This document shows, one piece after another, positions 27,230 through 35,983 of a stretch of DNA of 46,888 nucleotides. The translations under genes and the position numbers were made by a program. Position 1 is the stretch's first letter, and each line of letters begins with the position of its first letter. The DNA lies in NCBI GenBank assembly GCA_000828075.3, contig JXCB02000002.1, positions 328,716-375,603 of the forward strand, written 5' to 3'. Under the pieces are notes generated by a model. The model did no database searches. It was not told the DNA's origin and saw nothing but the letters and a program-made list of their open reading frames with translations. The stretch is from Tolypothrix campylonemoides VB511288 (GTDB taxonomy: Bacteria > Cyanobacteriota > Cyanobacteriia > Cyanobacteriales > Nostocaceae).

Positions 27230-27293
27230 AGAAATAAGAACCACAGATGGACACAGATAAATCTGTACTTCATCCAAACGAGAAGCGCTATAA
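27230..27293. repeat. Dispersed repeat, copy B (ACCACAGATGGACACAGAT family)
   Basis: GAACCACAGATGGACACAGAT is followed by AAATCTGTACTTCATCCAA and GCGCTATA, in the same order as copy A at 22081-22155. It ends at the ATG of the open frame at 27294, which is one reason to prefer the later start for the next gene. Confidence 0.85.
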
Positions 27294-27347
27294 ATGACGC
27301 GATTTGTGGCAGTACAATCGGTGGATTGGTTAAAACCAGCTGAAATC

Positions 27348-28028
27348 ATGGTCAGAAAAATTGCCTTTTGGGTGCTGTGGCTAGGATTTATTACCTATGC
27401 CTTTTTCTTTGCCCCTCCAAATCAGCCCGACACATTCGAGTTGATTAAAAATCTTTCCACTGGTCATTGGCAAGGGATTAACCCTTTAGTCGTGGCACTC
27501 TTCAACATTATGGGCATTTGGCCCATGATCTACAGTTGCCTCATATTTATTGATGGTAGAGGGCAAAAAATTCCTGCTTGGCTGTTTGCTTCAGCTTCTT
27601 TTGGAGTTGGGGCGTTTACCCTACTGCCTTACTTAGCGTTGCGGGAACCAAATCCAAAGTTCCCTGGTAGAAAGAATGCTTTTTTAGCTGTTCTTGACTC
27701 TCGCCTAACGGGTATTGCTTTGGCTGTAGGTACGGCTATCTTAGTCGCCTATGGTATCGGGCAAGGAGATTGGGGAGATTTTGTTCAGCAGTGGCAAACA
27801 AGCCGCTTTATCCATGTGATGAGTTTAGATTTTTGCCTGCTTTGCGTATTGTTTCCAGCTTTGTTAGGAGATGATATGGCGCGCCGGAATATGAATAATC
27901 CTCAGTTGTTCTGGTTGATCTCATTCATACCGCTATTTGGTCCCTTGATGTATTTATGTATGCGTCCACCTTTACAAGAAGCGGGTGGAGAGATGATATC
28001 GAGTCAGCAACAACCAGCGGGAAATTAA
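27348..28028 (+). CDS. Multi-pass membrane protein, paralogue 1 of a tandem pair
   Basis: The product (226 residues from the ATG at 27348) has about six hydrophobic segments and no family I can name. It is clearly paralogous to the next gene: both begin M-RKIA-W-LW-GFI, and share DGR, ASFGVGAFTLLPYLALREPN / ASFASGTLGLIPYLALREPN, FPGRK-AFL, LLDSR, SLDFCLLCVLFPALLGDDMARR and PLFGPLMYLCMRPP. The frame is open from 27294, but alignment with the paralogue favours 27348. The conserved LGDDMARR and LALREPN segments probably form a functional loop. A photosynthesis-linked or transport role is possible but only a guess. Confidence 0.8.
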   Translation: MVRKIAFWVLWLGFITYAFFFAPPNQPDTFELIKNLSTGHWQGINPLVVALFNIMGIWPMIYSCLIFIDGRGQKIPAWLFASASFGVGAFTLLPYLALREPNPKFPGRKNAFLAVLDSRLTGIALAVGTAILVAYGIGQGDWGDFVQQWQTSRFIHVMSLDFCLLCVLFPALLGDDMARRNMNNPQLFWLISFIPLFGPLMYLCMRPPLQEAGGEMISSQQQPAGN

Positions 28029-28032
28029 GATT

Positions 28033-28716
28033 ATGAATAGAAAAATTGCTCTTTGGTTATTGTGGGTTGGATTTATAGCGTATCTATTATTTTTGGCTCC
28101 TCCACTACACTTAGAGGATACTTTAACACTCCTGAAAAATATCTTCACTCTCAATTGGGTAGATGTAAATCCAGTGATCCTCTCTTTATTCTCCCTAATT
28201 GGTATGTGCCTGTTCATTTATTATGGTGTTCTGTTCTTTGATGGCAGGATGCAGTGGATTCCTTTCTGGCCCTTTGCTATAGCGTCATTCGCTTCGGGTA
28301 CGCTTGGTCTTATACCTTATTTGGCTTTGAGGGAACCGAATCAACAATTTTCGGGACGGAAGGATGCTTTTTTGCAGCTGTTGGATTCTCGCTTTTTCGG
28401 TATTGCCTTGAGTTTAAGCACTCTTGGTTTGCTGATTTATGCTTTTTTAGGGGATTGGGCAGGGTTTTGGCAGCAGTTTCAGAGCGATCGCTTTATTAAT
28501 GGCATGAGTTTAGCATTTTGCTTGTTTTGCCTACTCTTCCCCACCGTCCTTGGTGATGATATGGCGCGACGGCGTTGGAATAATCCTCAAGTGTTTTGGG
28601 TAACAGCACTTGTTCCACTCTTTGGTCCACTTGTGTATCTTTGCCTGCGTCCGCCGATACAGGAGAATATTGCTCAACAAACACCAGGATCTTTTAGCAG
28701 CAGTAGGGTGCGATAG
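28033..28716 (+). CDS. Multi-pass membrane protein, paralogue 2 of a tandem pair
   Basis: The 227-residue protein starts 5 bp after its paralogue's stop, so the two are almost certainly co-transcribed. It has the same layout of about six hydrophobic segments and conserved LALREPNQQFSGRKDAFLQLLDSR, FCLFCLLFPTVLGDDMARRRWNNPQ and PLFGPLVYLCLRPP. Divergence between the two is large enough for distinct roles, yet pairing suggests a heteromeric complex. I do not recognise an experimentally studied homologue. Confidence 0.82.
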   Translation: MNRKIALWLLWVGFIAYLLFLAPPLHLEDTLTLLKNIFTLNWVDVNPVILSLFSLIGMCLFIYYGVLFFDGRMQWIPFWPFAIASFASGTLGLIPYLALREPNQQFSGRKDAFLQLLDSRFFGIALSLSTLGLLIYAFLGDWAGFWQQFQSDRFINGMSLAFCLFCLLFPTVLGDDMARRRWNNPQVFWVTALVPLFGPLVYLCLRPPIQENIAQQTPGSFSSSRVR

Positions 28717-28880
28717 GCTCTAGGGTGTAGTTGATGTTGGAGTAGATCGTGTGATTGAAACTCCTCTATACAACTACGCTATTTGAACAGAAAAATTTCA
28801 TCCACTGCTAAGTTAATTTTGTTTCTGGATAATCGTGAGATAAGCTATTCTGTTAAGTTGTTAGGCTGCTCACAAAAGTT

Positions 28881-29342
28881 ATGAGTGTGAGTCTAAGAGA
28901 AGTAACCAAGGAAAATTGGATTCAATGTATCAGGCTTAAACTTGCGCCTGAGCAAGAAAGTCTGGTTGCACCAAATGTGGACTCAATTGCAGAATCAAAA
29001 TTTGAGCTTCACTATCTGCCAAGGGCAATTTACAACAACGAAAATGTTGTCGGTTTTCTCATGTACTGTCCTGAGATCGAAACCGAAGAAAAAGATCTAT
29101 ATTGGCTATTTCGATTTATGGTTGACGTTAAGTATCAAAAGCAAGGCATCGGTAGGGCTGCGCTTGAGTTAGCCTTAGCGGAAATATCTAAGAATAATTG
29201 TCGTAAGATTAACGTCATATACTCGCCCAAAAACTATGTTGCAGCTAAGCTGTATGCAAGTTTTGGATTCAAGCAAGTTGATATAGCAGAAGATGGCGAT
29301 ATTATTGTACAAAAAAGAGTGAACAATATAACCACTTTTTGA
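28881..29342 (+). CDS. GNAT-family N-acetyltransferase
   Basis: The 153-residue protein has the GNAT fold: FMVDVKYQKQGIGRAALELAL holds the acetyl-CoA-binding Q-x-x-G-x-G/A pattern (QGIGRA), and SPKNYVAAKLYASFGFK is the usual motif B. The N-terminal VTKENWIQCIRLKL and LFRFMVD suggest the spermidine/polyamine acetyltransferase-like branch (PaiA/BltD type), but the substrate is not certain. It is monocistronic and is followed by a strong hairpin at 29434-29472. Confidence 0.9.
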   Translation: MSVSLREVTKENWIQCIRLKLAPEQESLVAPNVDSIAESKFELHYLPRAIYNNENVVGFLMYCPEIETEEKDLYWLFRFMVDVKYQKQGIGRAALELALAEISKNNCRKINVIYSPKNYVAAKLYASFGFKQVDIAEDGDIIVQKRVNNITTF

Positions 29343-29433
29343 ATTCAAAATTCGCTCATTTGCTCGTTCAAAATTTAAGAAAAAGATTTTGAATTGATTA
29401 ATTCAGGATTAAATAAGTTATTTGCCCGATCAA

Positions 29434-29472
29434 ATCCCCGATTTCTTTAAGAAGTCAGGGATCTTGTTTTTT
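29434..29472 (+). terminator. Intrinsic terminator after the acetyltransferase gene
   Basis: ATCCCCGATTTCTT and AGAAGTCAGGGAT form a 13-14-bp stem with two mismatches and a minimal loop, followed by CTTGTTTTTT. It lies 90 bp after the acetyltransferase stop, between convergent genes, and could serve crtW on the other strand too. Confidence 0.75.
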
Positions 29473-29481
29473 CACAAATTC

Positions 29482-30312
29482 TCAACGGATTGCTACTGAA
29501 GTTGGATTAATTGTTGACCGCTTCATAAGATGAATCTCTGGCAATTTCCACCAAGGAGCATGAGGAGACTCGTGATGTTCTTCGTGATAACCAAAGTGAT
29601 AGCAGGTGATAAATGACCACCAAACTGGGCGTGAGATAGTTTGGGCGCGATGAGGTTCACTATAACCGTCTTTTGGCTCTTGGTGGGGCAGGAAGGTGCC
29701 AAAATAAAATAACTGTACTGAACTTAAAACCGATGGTATAGCCCAAAAGTAATTTAAATTCTCTTCCGGTATATGGAGCGTGTAATGAATAACGTTATAG
29801 ATAACCATTAAAGCGATGATTTGTCGCCAGCTCCAGTAATTCTTCATGAAATTCAAATACCAGGCAAAGAAATTTTTATGTTTCCCGTCGTGAAAATCGG
29901 GGTCTAGTTCACTAGCAGGACGGTGGTGATGTATCCAATGCTTTTTAATTAATTTGTTATAAGATAAACACCCATAAAGTAATAGAGATAGCGAACCAAT
30001 AAAATGATTTATCTTGCTGTTGCCTGGAAACACGACTCCATGCATCGCATCATGAGCGGTAATAAACAATCCTGTGTAGAGAAATGTCTGCCAAAGTACT
30101 CCAAGTAATAAAGTCAAAGTATTAAATTTGGAGATATCTACACAGAGTAATAAAATTAAGCTAGTTGCCCAAATTGCAATAATGGCAATAGCAATGACCA
30201 GTCCTGTGGTAGATTCGCTCTTTAGTTTTACTTGTTGATGACTGGTTGGTTTTTCTAATTGTTGAACCACGGTTTTACTTTGTTTGGGTAAAAATTCAGA
30301 AAATAAACTCAT
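29482..30312 (-). CDS. crtW: Beta-carotene ketolase CrtW
   Basis: The 276-residue membrane protein is a CrtW-type ketolase that adds 4-keto groups to beta-carotene, giving echinenone and canthaxanthin. The His-box motifs of the di-iron fatty-acid-hydroxylase superfamily are present: HDAMHG, HHHRP preceded by KKHWIHH, and HEEHHESPH near the C-terminus. About four hydrophobic helices lie between them. Echinenone is needed, for example, as chromophore of the orange carotenoid protein. The N-terminal 30 residues are polar and variable. The neighbour hli gene suits a high-light theme, but operon linkage is not evident (262 bp apart). Confidence 0.95.
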   Translation of the reverse strand: MSLFSEFLPKQSKTVVQQLEKPTSHQQVKLKSESTTGLVIAIAIIAIWATSLILLLCVDISKFNTLTLLLGVLWQTFLYTGLFITAHDAMHGVVFPGNSKINHFIGSLSLLLYGCLSYNKLIKKHWIHHHRPASELDPDFHDGKHKNFFAWYLNFMKNYWSWRQIIALMVIYNVIHYTLHIPEENLNYFWAIPSVLSSVQLFYFGTFLPHQEPKDGYSEPHRAQTISRPVWWSFITCYHFGYHEEHHESPHAPWWKLPEIHLMKRSTINPTSVAIR

Positions 30313-30500
30313 GACGAGCTACACTAACTATCTGACAGAGCAACTCCATCAGTGTTTAGTGCTATGCCTTAGCAACGCAAGTCTAAGATTATGTATAAAT
30401 ATTAAGTTACTTTAATAATTGTATATGCAACAAGGTAGCGAAAATTTTTTTCGTCTGAAGCGTCGCTGGTAGTGGCATTATGCAGTCTTAAGAAGAATTC

Positions 30501-30567
30501 AGAACCCAGAATTCAGCTATGCGTATCTGTAATGTGGGGTAAATAGCTAAGCTGAGTTCTGGGTTGT
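30501..30567 (-). terminator. Long inverted repeat after the hli gene
   Basis: AACCCAGAATTCAGCT and AGCTGAGTTCTGGGTT are inverted copies with one mismatch, separated by about 35 nt. The position just beyond the hli stop suggests a transcript-end hairpin, though the loop is long and no T-run follows. Confidence 0.45.
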
Positions 30568-30574
30568 TTCAAGA

Positions 30575-30772
30575 CTAGTGAGTAAGGTTGAGGACGTCGC
30601 GCACAACGCTGAAGCCGTTGAGGTCCCAGAGTAGGTAAGCAATAAAACCAATCATCGCTAAACGACCTTGCCAAAGTTCGGACTGTGGAGTAAATCCAGG
30701 CTTAACTGCATTGCGATCGCTGCCATTATATGCTTTTTCAGTTGCATCAGTAGGAAAAGGTCCCTTAGTCAT
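30575..30772 (-). CDS. hli: High-light-inducible protein (Hlip, CAB/ELIP family)
   Basis: The 65-residue protein has the single chlorophyll-binding helix of Hlips with the motif ELWQGRLAMIGF followed by IAYLLWDL. The Glu and Arg of E-L-W-x-G-R are the chlorophyll-ligand pair of this family. Hlips protect and help assemble photosystem II under strong light. The N-terminal 35 residues are polar. Start ATG at 30772; GGAAAG about 6 nt upstream is a plausible ribosome binding site. Confidence 0.95.
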   Translation of the reverse strand: MTKGPFPTDATEKAYNGSDRNAVKPGFTPQSELWQGRLAMIGFIAYLLWDLNGFSVVRDVLNLTH

Positions 30773-31066
30773 TGTTAACTTTCCTTAAGTATCTCAATTA
30801 CACTTTTTATCATAGTCACCCACCTAGTAAGCGCTATCTGTCTGTAGTGCCAAAACTTCTGCTAGTCCAAAGGATGAGATTTTGAGAGAATTCTGTAAAA
30901 TTTTGTATCACATGGGTGAATAAGTGTTTGGTCACCCGATTGAGTGGTGTATACCAAGAGAATTTCTAAATTGAAAATCTAACGTTAGTCAGAAGGTTTA
31001 CTAAATTTTCTTGCTCAAACTATAGGCAGGAAATAGAGTTTTGTAACTGAAGAATAACTGAAGAAT

Positions 31067-31885
31067 ATGGCTCCTACAGTACTGATTACAGGTGCTTCCC
31101 TAGGCATTGGGAAAGCAACAGCTCTTCTATTTGCCCGCAAAGGATATGACCTCGTACTGACTGCTCGTCACCTTGATGGCTTGGAAAGCGTAGCACAGGA
31201 GGTGCAAAGCCTTGGTTGTCCAGCGCCATTGACGATTCCTTGTGATGTCACAGATTCATCGCAGGTGGACACACTCGTGGAAAAGGCTTTGGATCGTTAT
31301 GGCTATATCGATGTACTAATTAACAATGCAGGCAGGTTCGCAGAGGGACCAGTGGAACAGTTCTCTGTTGACGATTGGCATCAAGTGATAGACCTTAACC
31401 TATGGGGATATATTCACACAATTAATGCCCTTCTGCCTCATTTCCTCCAGCGGAAGTCTGGAACGATTGTGAATCTAAGTTCCATCGGCGGTAAAGTGCC
31501 TACACCGTATTTAGTTCCCTATTGCACCAGTAAGTTTGCCGTCACAGGGTTGACCGAAGGACTGCAAGCGGAATTAAAGCCCAAAGGTATTCACGTTTGT
31601 GGCATTTATCCAAATTTGATTAAGAGTAATTTTATGGAACCGGCAGTTTTTCGCGGCAAGGATGAGCAAGATATTCAAGCCCGTCGCGATCAGCTCAACA
31701 CTGTATTGAAAAATCCCGCTGTGGAAAAGCCCGAGGATGTGGCAAACGCCATCTGGGATGGCGTTAAGAATCAGAAGTCTGAGGTGTTGGTTGGTTCGGC
31801 GAATTTTTCGCAGGGGTTTTATCGATTGTTTCCTGGCTTTCTCCAGTGGGCTTCTCGCCAAGCTTTGAAAAATAAAGATCAATAA
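31067..31885 (+). CDS. Short-chain dehydrogenase/reductase
   Basis: The 272-residue classical SDR has the coenzyme motif TGASLGIGKA (8-17), the NNAG motif in DVLINNAGRF, catalytic Ser in NLSSIGG, and Tyr-x3-Lys in YCTSK. These identify an NAD(P)H-dependent oxidoreductase; the substrate cannot be told. The C-terminal 40 residues (EVLVGSANFSQGFYRLFPGFLQW) suggest a membrane-associated helix. It is convergent with the SRPBCC gene, 21 bp away. Confidence 0.92.
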   Translation: MAPTVLITGASLGIGKATALLFARKGYDLVLTARHLDGLESVAQEVQSLGCPAPLTIPCDVTDSSQVDTLVEKALDRYGYIDVLINNAGRFAEGPVEQFSVDDWHQVIDLNLWGYIHTINALLPHFLQRKSGTIVNLSSIGGKVPTPYLVPYCTSKFAVTGLTEGLQAELKPKGIHVCGIYPNLIKSNFMEPAVFRGKDEQDIQARRDQLNTVLKNPAVEKPEDVANAIWDGVKNQKSEVLVGSANFSQGFYRLFPGFLQWASRQALKNKDQ

Positions 31886-31906
31886 AAGCTGCGGATGGAA
31901 ATAAAC

Positions 31907-32356
31907 TTAACTTGACTCGCAGTCCTGTTTTGTTATGTGGTGGCGGTAGCGAAACATAGCTTCTAGTTGGACTTGCACAAGCCAACCACTGACAAATTCC
32001 ACAGGTTGTCCACCGGGCATAGAAAAGGAAATTTCATCAGTTAACCTGGTTTTGCCATTTTCCGGTTCAAACAGATGTCGATGCACCCAAGAATCAAAAG
32101 GTCCGGAAATTTGCTCGTCGGTAAACAGGCGATATTCTTCGTATTGTGTGTGACGTGCTAACCAACGCAAAGGCAATGGTCCCAAGAAAAGGCGAAACTC
32201 AGTGATAGCACCCTTGCCTAGTCCCCCTTCGCGGCGGAGGACTTGAACTGGTTGCCAAGGTGGAGTCAGAAGTTGCAAAACATCGGGTCTTTCGTGGAAT
32301 TTCCAAACGACTTCCACTGGTGCATTAATCACTGAAGAATATTTAAACAGCAGCAT
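31907..32356 (-). CDS. SRPBCC-family protein (START-like ligand-binding fold)
   Basis: The 149-residue protein begins with the usual SRPBCC pattern SSVINAPVEVVWKFHERPDVLQLLTPPW, and continues with GPFDSWVHRHLFEPENGKTRLTDEISFSMPGG. Members bind hydrophobic ligands or act as cyclase/dehydrase-like proteins. In related genomes such proteins are often next to SDR-type genes acting on NAD-dependent epimerases, but here the neighbour is convergent, so a functional link is unsupported. Confidence 0.88.
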   Translation of the reverse strand: MLLFKYSSVINAPVEVVWKFHERPDVLQLLTPPWQPVQVLRREGGLGKGAITEFRLFLGPLPLRWLARHTQYEEYRLFTDEQISGPFDSWVHRHLFEPENGKTRLTDEISFSMPGGQPVEFVSGWLVQVQLEAMFRYRHHITKQDCESS

Positions 32357-32390
32357 CTCAACGATTTTCGATTTTGCAAGTGATCATTGG

Positions 32391-32460
32391 TAGTTGATGG
32401 TTGTTAGTTGTTAGTTGTTAGTTAAATTTTTTAATCACCACTAACTACTAACCACTAACT
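32391..32460. repeat. Inverted heptamer-type repeats upstream of the SRPBCC gene
   Basis: TTGTTAG units (three tandem copies) are followed after an AT-rich loop by complementary CTAACTA/CCACTAA units, so the block can fold back on itself. It is the same family as 14031-14121. Confidence 0.8.
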
Positions 32461-32513
32461 ATTCTCTATGACCTACTATCAAAAAATCTTAAATTTAAAA
32501 TCAGTAGAAAAGT

Positions 32514-32708
32514 TTATTCTTCATATTCGGTATCTATCTCTATATCAAGAGTTTCTTCATCTATCCGCACGTAGAGAATATTAGGACGACAGCAAACTTG
32601 GCAATCTTCTACGTAAGATTGCTGTCCACCTGCACTCACATCAACAAAGGTTACATTAGGTTCGCCGCAATAGGCGCAGTAATATTCAGCTGTTGTTTGC
32701 ATATACAC
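32514..32708 (-). CDS. CPXCG-motif cysteine-rich small protein
   Basis: The 64-residue protein has two CxxC pairs, YYCAYCGEPN near the start and DCQVCCRPN in the middle, with an acidic C-terminus (DEETLDIEIDTEYEE). This is the layout of the CPXCG/YlbG-like zinc-ribbon family, function unknown. The start may be the ATG at 32708 or at 32702 (MQTTAEYY). Its size makes it easy to miss. Confidence 0.85.
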   Translation of the reverse strand: MYMQTTAEYYCAYCGEPNVTFVDVSAGGQQSYVEDCQVCCRPNILYVRIDEETLDIEIDTEYEE

Positions 32709-32746
32709 TTATTATCGTAATATTATCGAATTATAAAGACGCAGAG

Positions 32747-32785
32747 AACGCAGAGGAAGAATCTAATTTTGCGTTCCTCTGCGTT
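32747..32785. repeat. Palindromic repeat AACGCAGAGGAA / TTCCTCTGCGTT
   Basis: A perfect 12-bp inverted repeat with a 15-nt spacer lies between the CPXCG gene and the radical SAM gene, just past the stop of the latter's neighbour. The flanking CGCAGAG repeats resemble a widespread cyanobacterial interspersed repeat. Confidence 0.75.
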
Positions 32786-32804
32786 GCAAAAATTAACTTT
32801 TCGG

Positions 32805-34451
32805 CTATGAGTTTAATGGTTGTAACTCTTTTTGGGTGGAGTCGAAATGACTGGTGGCATCAGCCAAATGCTTTAGTAGTGTAGACTGTGGTAAGGGTCC
32901 TTGCAAGTGATTCCAGGGTAGGACTTGGTCTGTTGACCAATTGGCATGAACGTAGAAATCTAAGTCAGGGATTTGTCCCTTGAGTTGTTTGAAAGCACGT
33001 TTGTAACTACCTAAGGAATCACCGAAGTCGCGGGTGAGTTCTAAAAGCTGGGAGAGTCGGCGATCGCCTCTCGACAACAAGGCTTGAATAATCGACCAAT
33101 TGTAACTTTCTGGACGAAAATCTATCCCTTGAGGCTTAAGCTTTTTCTGTAAAAACTGCAACCGCTTTTCTGCTTGAGGATTCACCCCCAACCACTGAAA
33201 CGGTGTGTGTGCCTTGGGAACAAAGGTGCTACATCCTAGTGTTAACCGCAGCCCAAAAGCAGCTTTTTTGACATCCAGCATCATCGCCACGGTTGCATCT
33301 AAATCCTCTGGTTCCTCACCAGGAATTCCTACCATTCCGTAGAGTTTCAAACTAGATAATCCGCCAGCTTTAGCATTCACTGCAGCTTGGATGATTTCGT
33401 CGTTGTGCAACTTTTTGTTAATGATTTGTCGTACTTTTTCCGAACCACTTTCTACGGCAATGGTAAGTGATTTCGTGTCTCGTTTTGCCAAAGTCCGCGC
33501 CAACTGAACCGTTACGGTGTTCGTTCGCACCGAGGCGATACTCAAACGTACATCATCGTACTTTGGCTGACTGATGTAATCCAGCAAAGCCTCAAATTCT
33601 GGATGCTGAGTGACTGAAGCCCCTAATAATCCTAAGCGATTTGTAACTGATAACCCTTTTTCAATGGCTGGAATGAGCGAAGCTTCAACACTAGCAGTTC
33701 TAAAAGGCAGTGTAAGATAACTTGCCAAACAGAAGCGGCACATTTCTGGGCAACTTCTCACCACTTCCACCATATAGATATTTTCCCAAGCCGCTTTTTC
33801 TGTCACCACCGTTGATGCAGACAGGACATTTCCCCGGTAAGTTTGCTTTTGCACCACAGCGGGAATATCTGGTGAAATAGGTTGAATTAATTTTACAGCC
33901 CCATCTGATGCGAGATATTCCACCTCATACAAACTGGGGACATAAATACCAGGAACTTGTGCTAACGCTTTGAGTTGGGTTTGTCTATCAGCGTTTCTAA
34001 CTTGTTTGTAAGCTTCAATAAAATTGCCCAGCAAAATTTCCCCATCTCCCAGCAGAATCACATCAAAGAAATCTGCGAAAGGTTCGGGGTTGGCTGTGAG
34101 TACGGGACCACCGCCAAAAACTATGGGATGATTATCATCTCTGGCATTTGTTCTGATGGGAATTTCCAAAGATTCCAGCAGATTCAAAATATTGACATAA
34201 TCCAATTCCCACGATACGGAAAAGCCCAGTAATTCAGGCTTTCTTGGAAGTTGTTCGTGAGTGTCGGTGAACAGACGGCTTACCTGCACATCAGAACGCA
34301 TTGCCAAAGTTGCCCACACCACCTGATAACCCAGGCTAGTAATACCCACGGTGTACTCGTTAGGAAAGGCAAAAATGGTGTGGATAGCGTCGGTGTCAGG
34401 GGTAGTAGGGGTAAATAAAAGGCGTTCAGCAGCAAATACAGAGGATGTCAC
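32805..34451 (-). CDS. B12-binding-type radical SAM protein (TIGR03960-like)
   Basis: The 548-residue protein has an N-terminal B12-binding-like region (FAFPNEYTVGITSLGYQVVWATLA..., LLGFSVSWELDYVNILNLLE, PIVFGGGPVLTANPEPFADFFDVILLGDGE) followed by a radical SAM core with CxxxCxxC at Cys234, Cys238 and Cys241 (SCPEMCRFC). SLTIAVESGSEKVRQIINK and LKLYGMVGIPGE are typical core segments. The matching family is a large uncharacterised group (TIGR03960) conserved in cyanobacteria. The reaction is unknown; a cofactor or RNA-modification role is possible but unproved. It ends 96 bp before the CPXCG gene's end. Confidence 0.9.
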   Translation of the reverse strand: MTSSVFAAERLLFTPTTPDTDAIHTIFAFPNEYTVGITSLGYQVVWATLAMRSDVQVSRLFTDTHEQLPRKPELLGFSVSWELDYVNILNLLESLEIPIRTNARDDNHPIVFGGGPVLTANPEPFADFFDVILLGDGEILLGNFIEAYKQVRNADRQTQLKALAQVPGIYVPSLYEVEYLASDGAVKLIQPISPDIPAVVQKQTYRGNVLSASTVVTEKAAWENIYMVEVVRSCPEMCRFCLASYLTLPFRTASVEASLIPAIEKGLSVTNRLGLLGASVTQHPEFEALLDYISQPKYDDVRLSIASVRTNTVTVQLARTLAKRDTKSLTIAVESGSEKVRQIINKKLHNDEIIQAAVNAKAGGLSSLKLYGMVGIPGEEPEDLDATVAMMLDVKKAAFGLRLTLGCSTFVPKAHTPFQWLGVNPQAEKRLQFLQKKLKPQGIDFRPESYNWSIIQALLSRGDRRLSQLLELTRDFGDSLGSYKRAFKQLKGQIPDLDFYVHANWSTDQVLPWNHLQGPLPQSTLLKHLADATSHFDSTQKELQPLNS

Positions 34452-34472
34452 AGGTGTTTGTTAATTGCAGGT

Positions 34473-34727
34473 TCATCTATATTTAATTTTAAGCCATAAA
34501 ATTATGAGGTTAAAAAACAACGTTATGGCGTTAGCAACAATAATCGGCAAAGCTCTTAAAGAAATTCCATACATCAACCATAAGAATACACCTGTATTGA
34601 AGGTTATCAGCATAGCGTAGGAAACATCTTTTGCTGATTTCGTTTGCCATGTTTTTATCATTTGTGGCAAGAAGGAAAATGTTGTTAATGTTGCAGCAAC
34701 TAATCCTAATATGGTAATCAAATCCAA
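34473..34727 (-). CDS. SemiSWEET-type sugar transporter
   Basis: The 84-residue protein has one triple-helix bundle with the PQ-loop motif: LGLVAATLTTFSFLPQMIKTWQTKSAKDVSYAMLI, then FLWLMYGI and a third helix. Bacterial SemiSWEETs are single bundles that dimerise to move sugars across the membrane. The ATG at 34727 is preceded by AAAGAGG. It lies 21 bp upstream of the radical SAM gene on the same strand, so the two may share a transcript. Confidence 0.9.
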   Translation of the reverse strand: MDLITILGLVAATLTTFSFLPQMIKTWQTKSAKDVSYAMLITFNTGVFLWLMYGISLRALPIIVANAITLFFNLIILWLKIKYR

Positions 34728-35009
34728 AATGCACCTCTTTTAACAGTTATCAGTTATCAGTTTTATCGTTGGGGGAAACACCACACCAAGAGCACCGTTC
34801 GTCGTCAGACGTGCCGTAGGCATAAGCGTTGGTGGCGGGTTTAAATCCCCCACCATACGCCTTCAGGACTGTTCACTGTTCACTGTTCACTGGTTTAATA
34901 TCTGTTTAATATGGATATCATTAATATGAAATGCAAATCTCTATTGAATTTGATATTACTGTTAATATGGTAAATTCAAGCTTGTTAATTAGGTATTTAT
35001 TTTACCATA
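34728..35009. other. Repeat-rich gap between the SemiSWEET and GH32-like genes
   Basis: The gap contains CAGTTAT heptamers (34744-34762), a GGTGG...CCACC palindrome near 34830-34855, and three copies of ACTGTTC (34868-34888). An AT-rich stretch (34895-35000) completes it. No gene is visible. Confidence 0.6.
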
Positions 35010-35933
35010 TCATGCCAAAATTTTAATTCCGATTTCAGTAAATTCAACGGGTATCGGATCGCAAATAAAATCTTGTTTGTCATTCCAAACAGTTCCAATA
35101 AGAAAATGTTGATTTTTCCAAAATACTATTTGGTTAGCATAAGGTTGGACATGATAGTTAGAGGGAATGATTTGTCCATTGTTGTGCATCCGGAAAGGAC
35201 CGAAGGGCGTTGTACCAACCATTGAATAACTCGACCATCTTAAATCATGTTGGGGGTAACGCTGGAGGAATGCTTTGCAAAACCATTGTGGAGCGGTGGA
35301 GAATACGAGATAATAAAGTTCACCTGACTTATAAAGTTGAGGACATTCCAGTTCCTTAGCTACAGGCTCTATTTCTGGAGGTGGTAAAACCTCCCAATTG
35401 TACATATCTCTAGTTCGTGCCAAACCAACTGTTCCTCGAACATCATCCGGACCTTTATTTGATCTGGCACACACAAAGTGATAAACAAAATCTCCATATT
35501 CAAACAAAAATGGATCCCGCCAATGAGACCAATTTCTTGGCTCTGGTGCAACTATCTCATAGTATTGAGGATCAAGTTGAGTCACTGGATTCGATGATAA
35601 TTTCTCCCATTGATAAAGGTTATGAGACATAGCAAGTGCTACAGTCGCATTTGGACCACACCAGTTAGCACTATAAGCAAGCCAGTAATGATTCTGGAAA
35701 CGAATTACTGAGCCAGTTGCTGGACAAATTCCATCATAAGAGTTTGGAGCACCTTTTTTTAATGCCAAATCCAAAATCTTCCAGTTCACCAAATCAGAAC
35801 TGATGGCATGACCGATATCCCAAGCTGTGTGTCTATTAACCTTTTCCGGACATGTTAAGTAGAAACAATGTACGATGTCATCTTGGACGTAGTACCACGA
35901 ATCACCAATATAATTTCCTGGATGGGTTAACAT
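35010..35933 (-). CDS. GH32-like glycoside hydrolase (five-bladed propeller)
   Basis: The 307-residue protein has the three acidic motifs of clan GH-J enzymes: nucleophile Asp11 in YIGDSWYY, RDP in HWRDPF (139-141), and the acid/base Glu196 in ELECPQLY. Repeats such as DGKYHLFYL-like VHCFYL, LAYSANW and YYLVFSTAP mark the blades. Characterised GH32 enzymes cleave fructose-containing sugars, but this short form lacks the C-terminal beta-sandwich, so its substrate is uncertain. It starts 50 bp after the nucleotidyltransferase gene and may be co-transcribed with it. Confidence 0.8.
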   Translation of the reverse strand: MLTHPGNYIGDSWYYVQDDIVHCFYLTCPEKVNRHTAWDIGHAISSDLVNWKILDLALKKGAPNSYDGICPATGSVIRFQNHYWLAYSANWCGPNATVALAMSHNLYQWEKLSSNPVTQLDPQYYEIVAPEPRNWSHWRDPFLFEYGDFVYHFVCARSNKGPDDVRGTVGLARTRDMYNWEVLPPPEIEPVAKELECPQLYKSGELYYLVFSTAPQWFCKAFLQRYPQHDLRWSSYSMVGTTPFGPFRMHNNGQIIPSNYHVQPYANQIVFWKNQHFLIGTVWNDKQDFICDPIPVEFTEIGIKILA

Positions 35934-35983
35934 ACATTAAGCTTTAAGAAAAGTAGACATTGCTTAACTTTCAACTGTTAATT

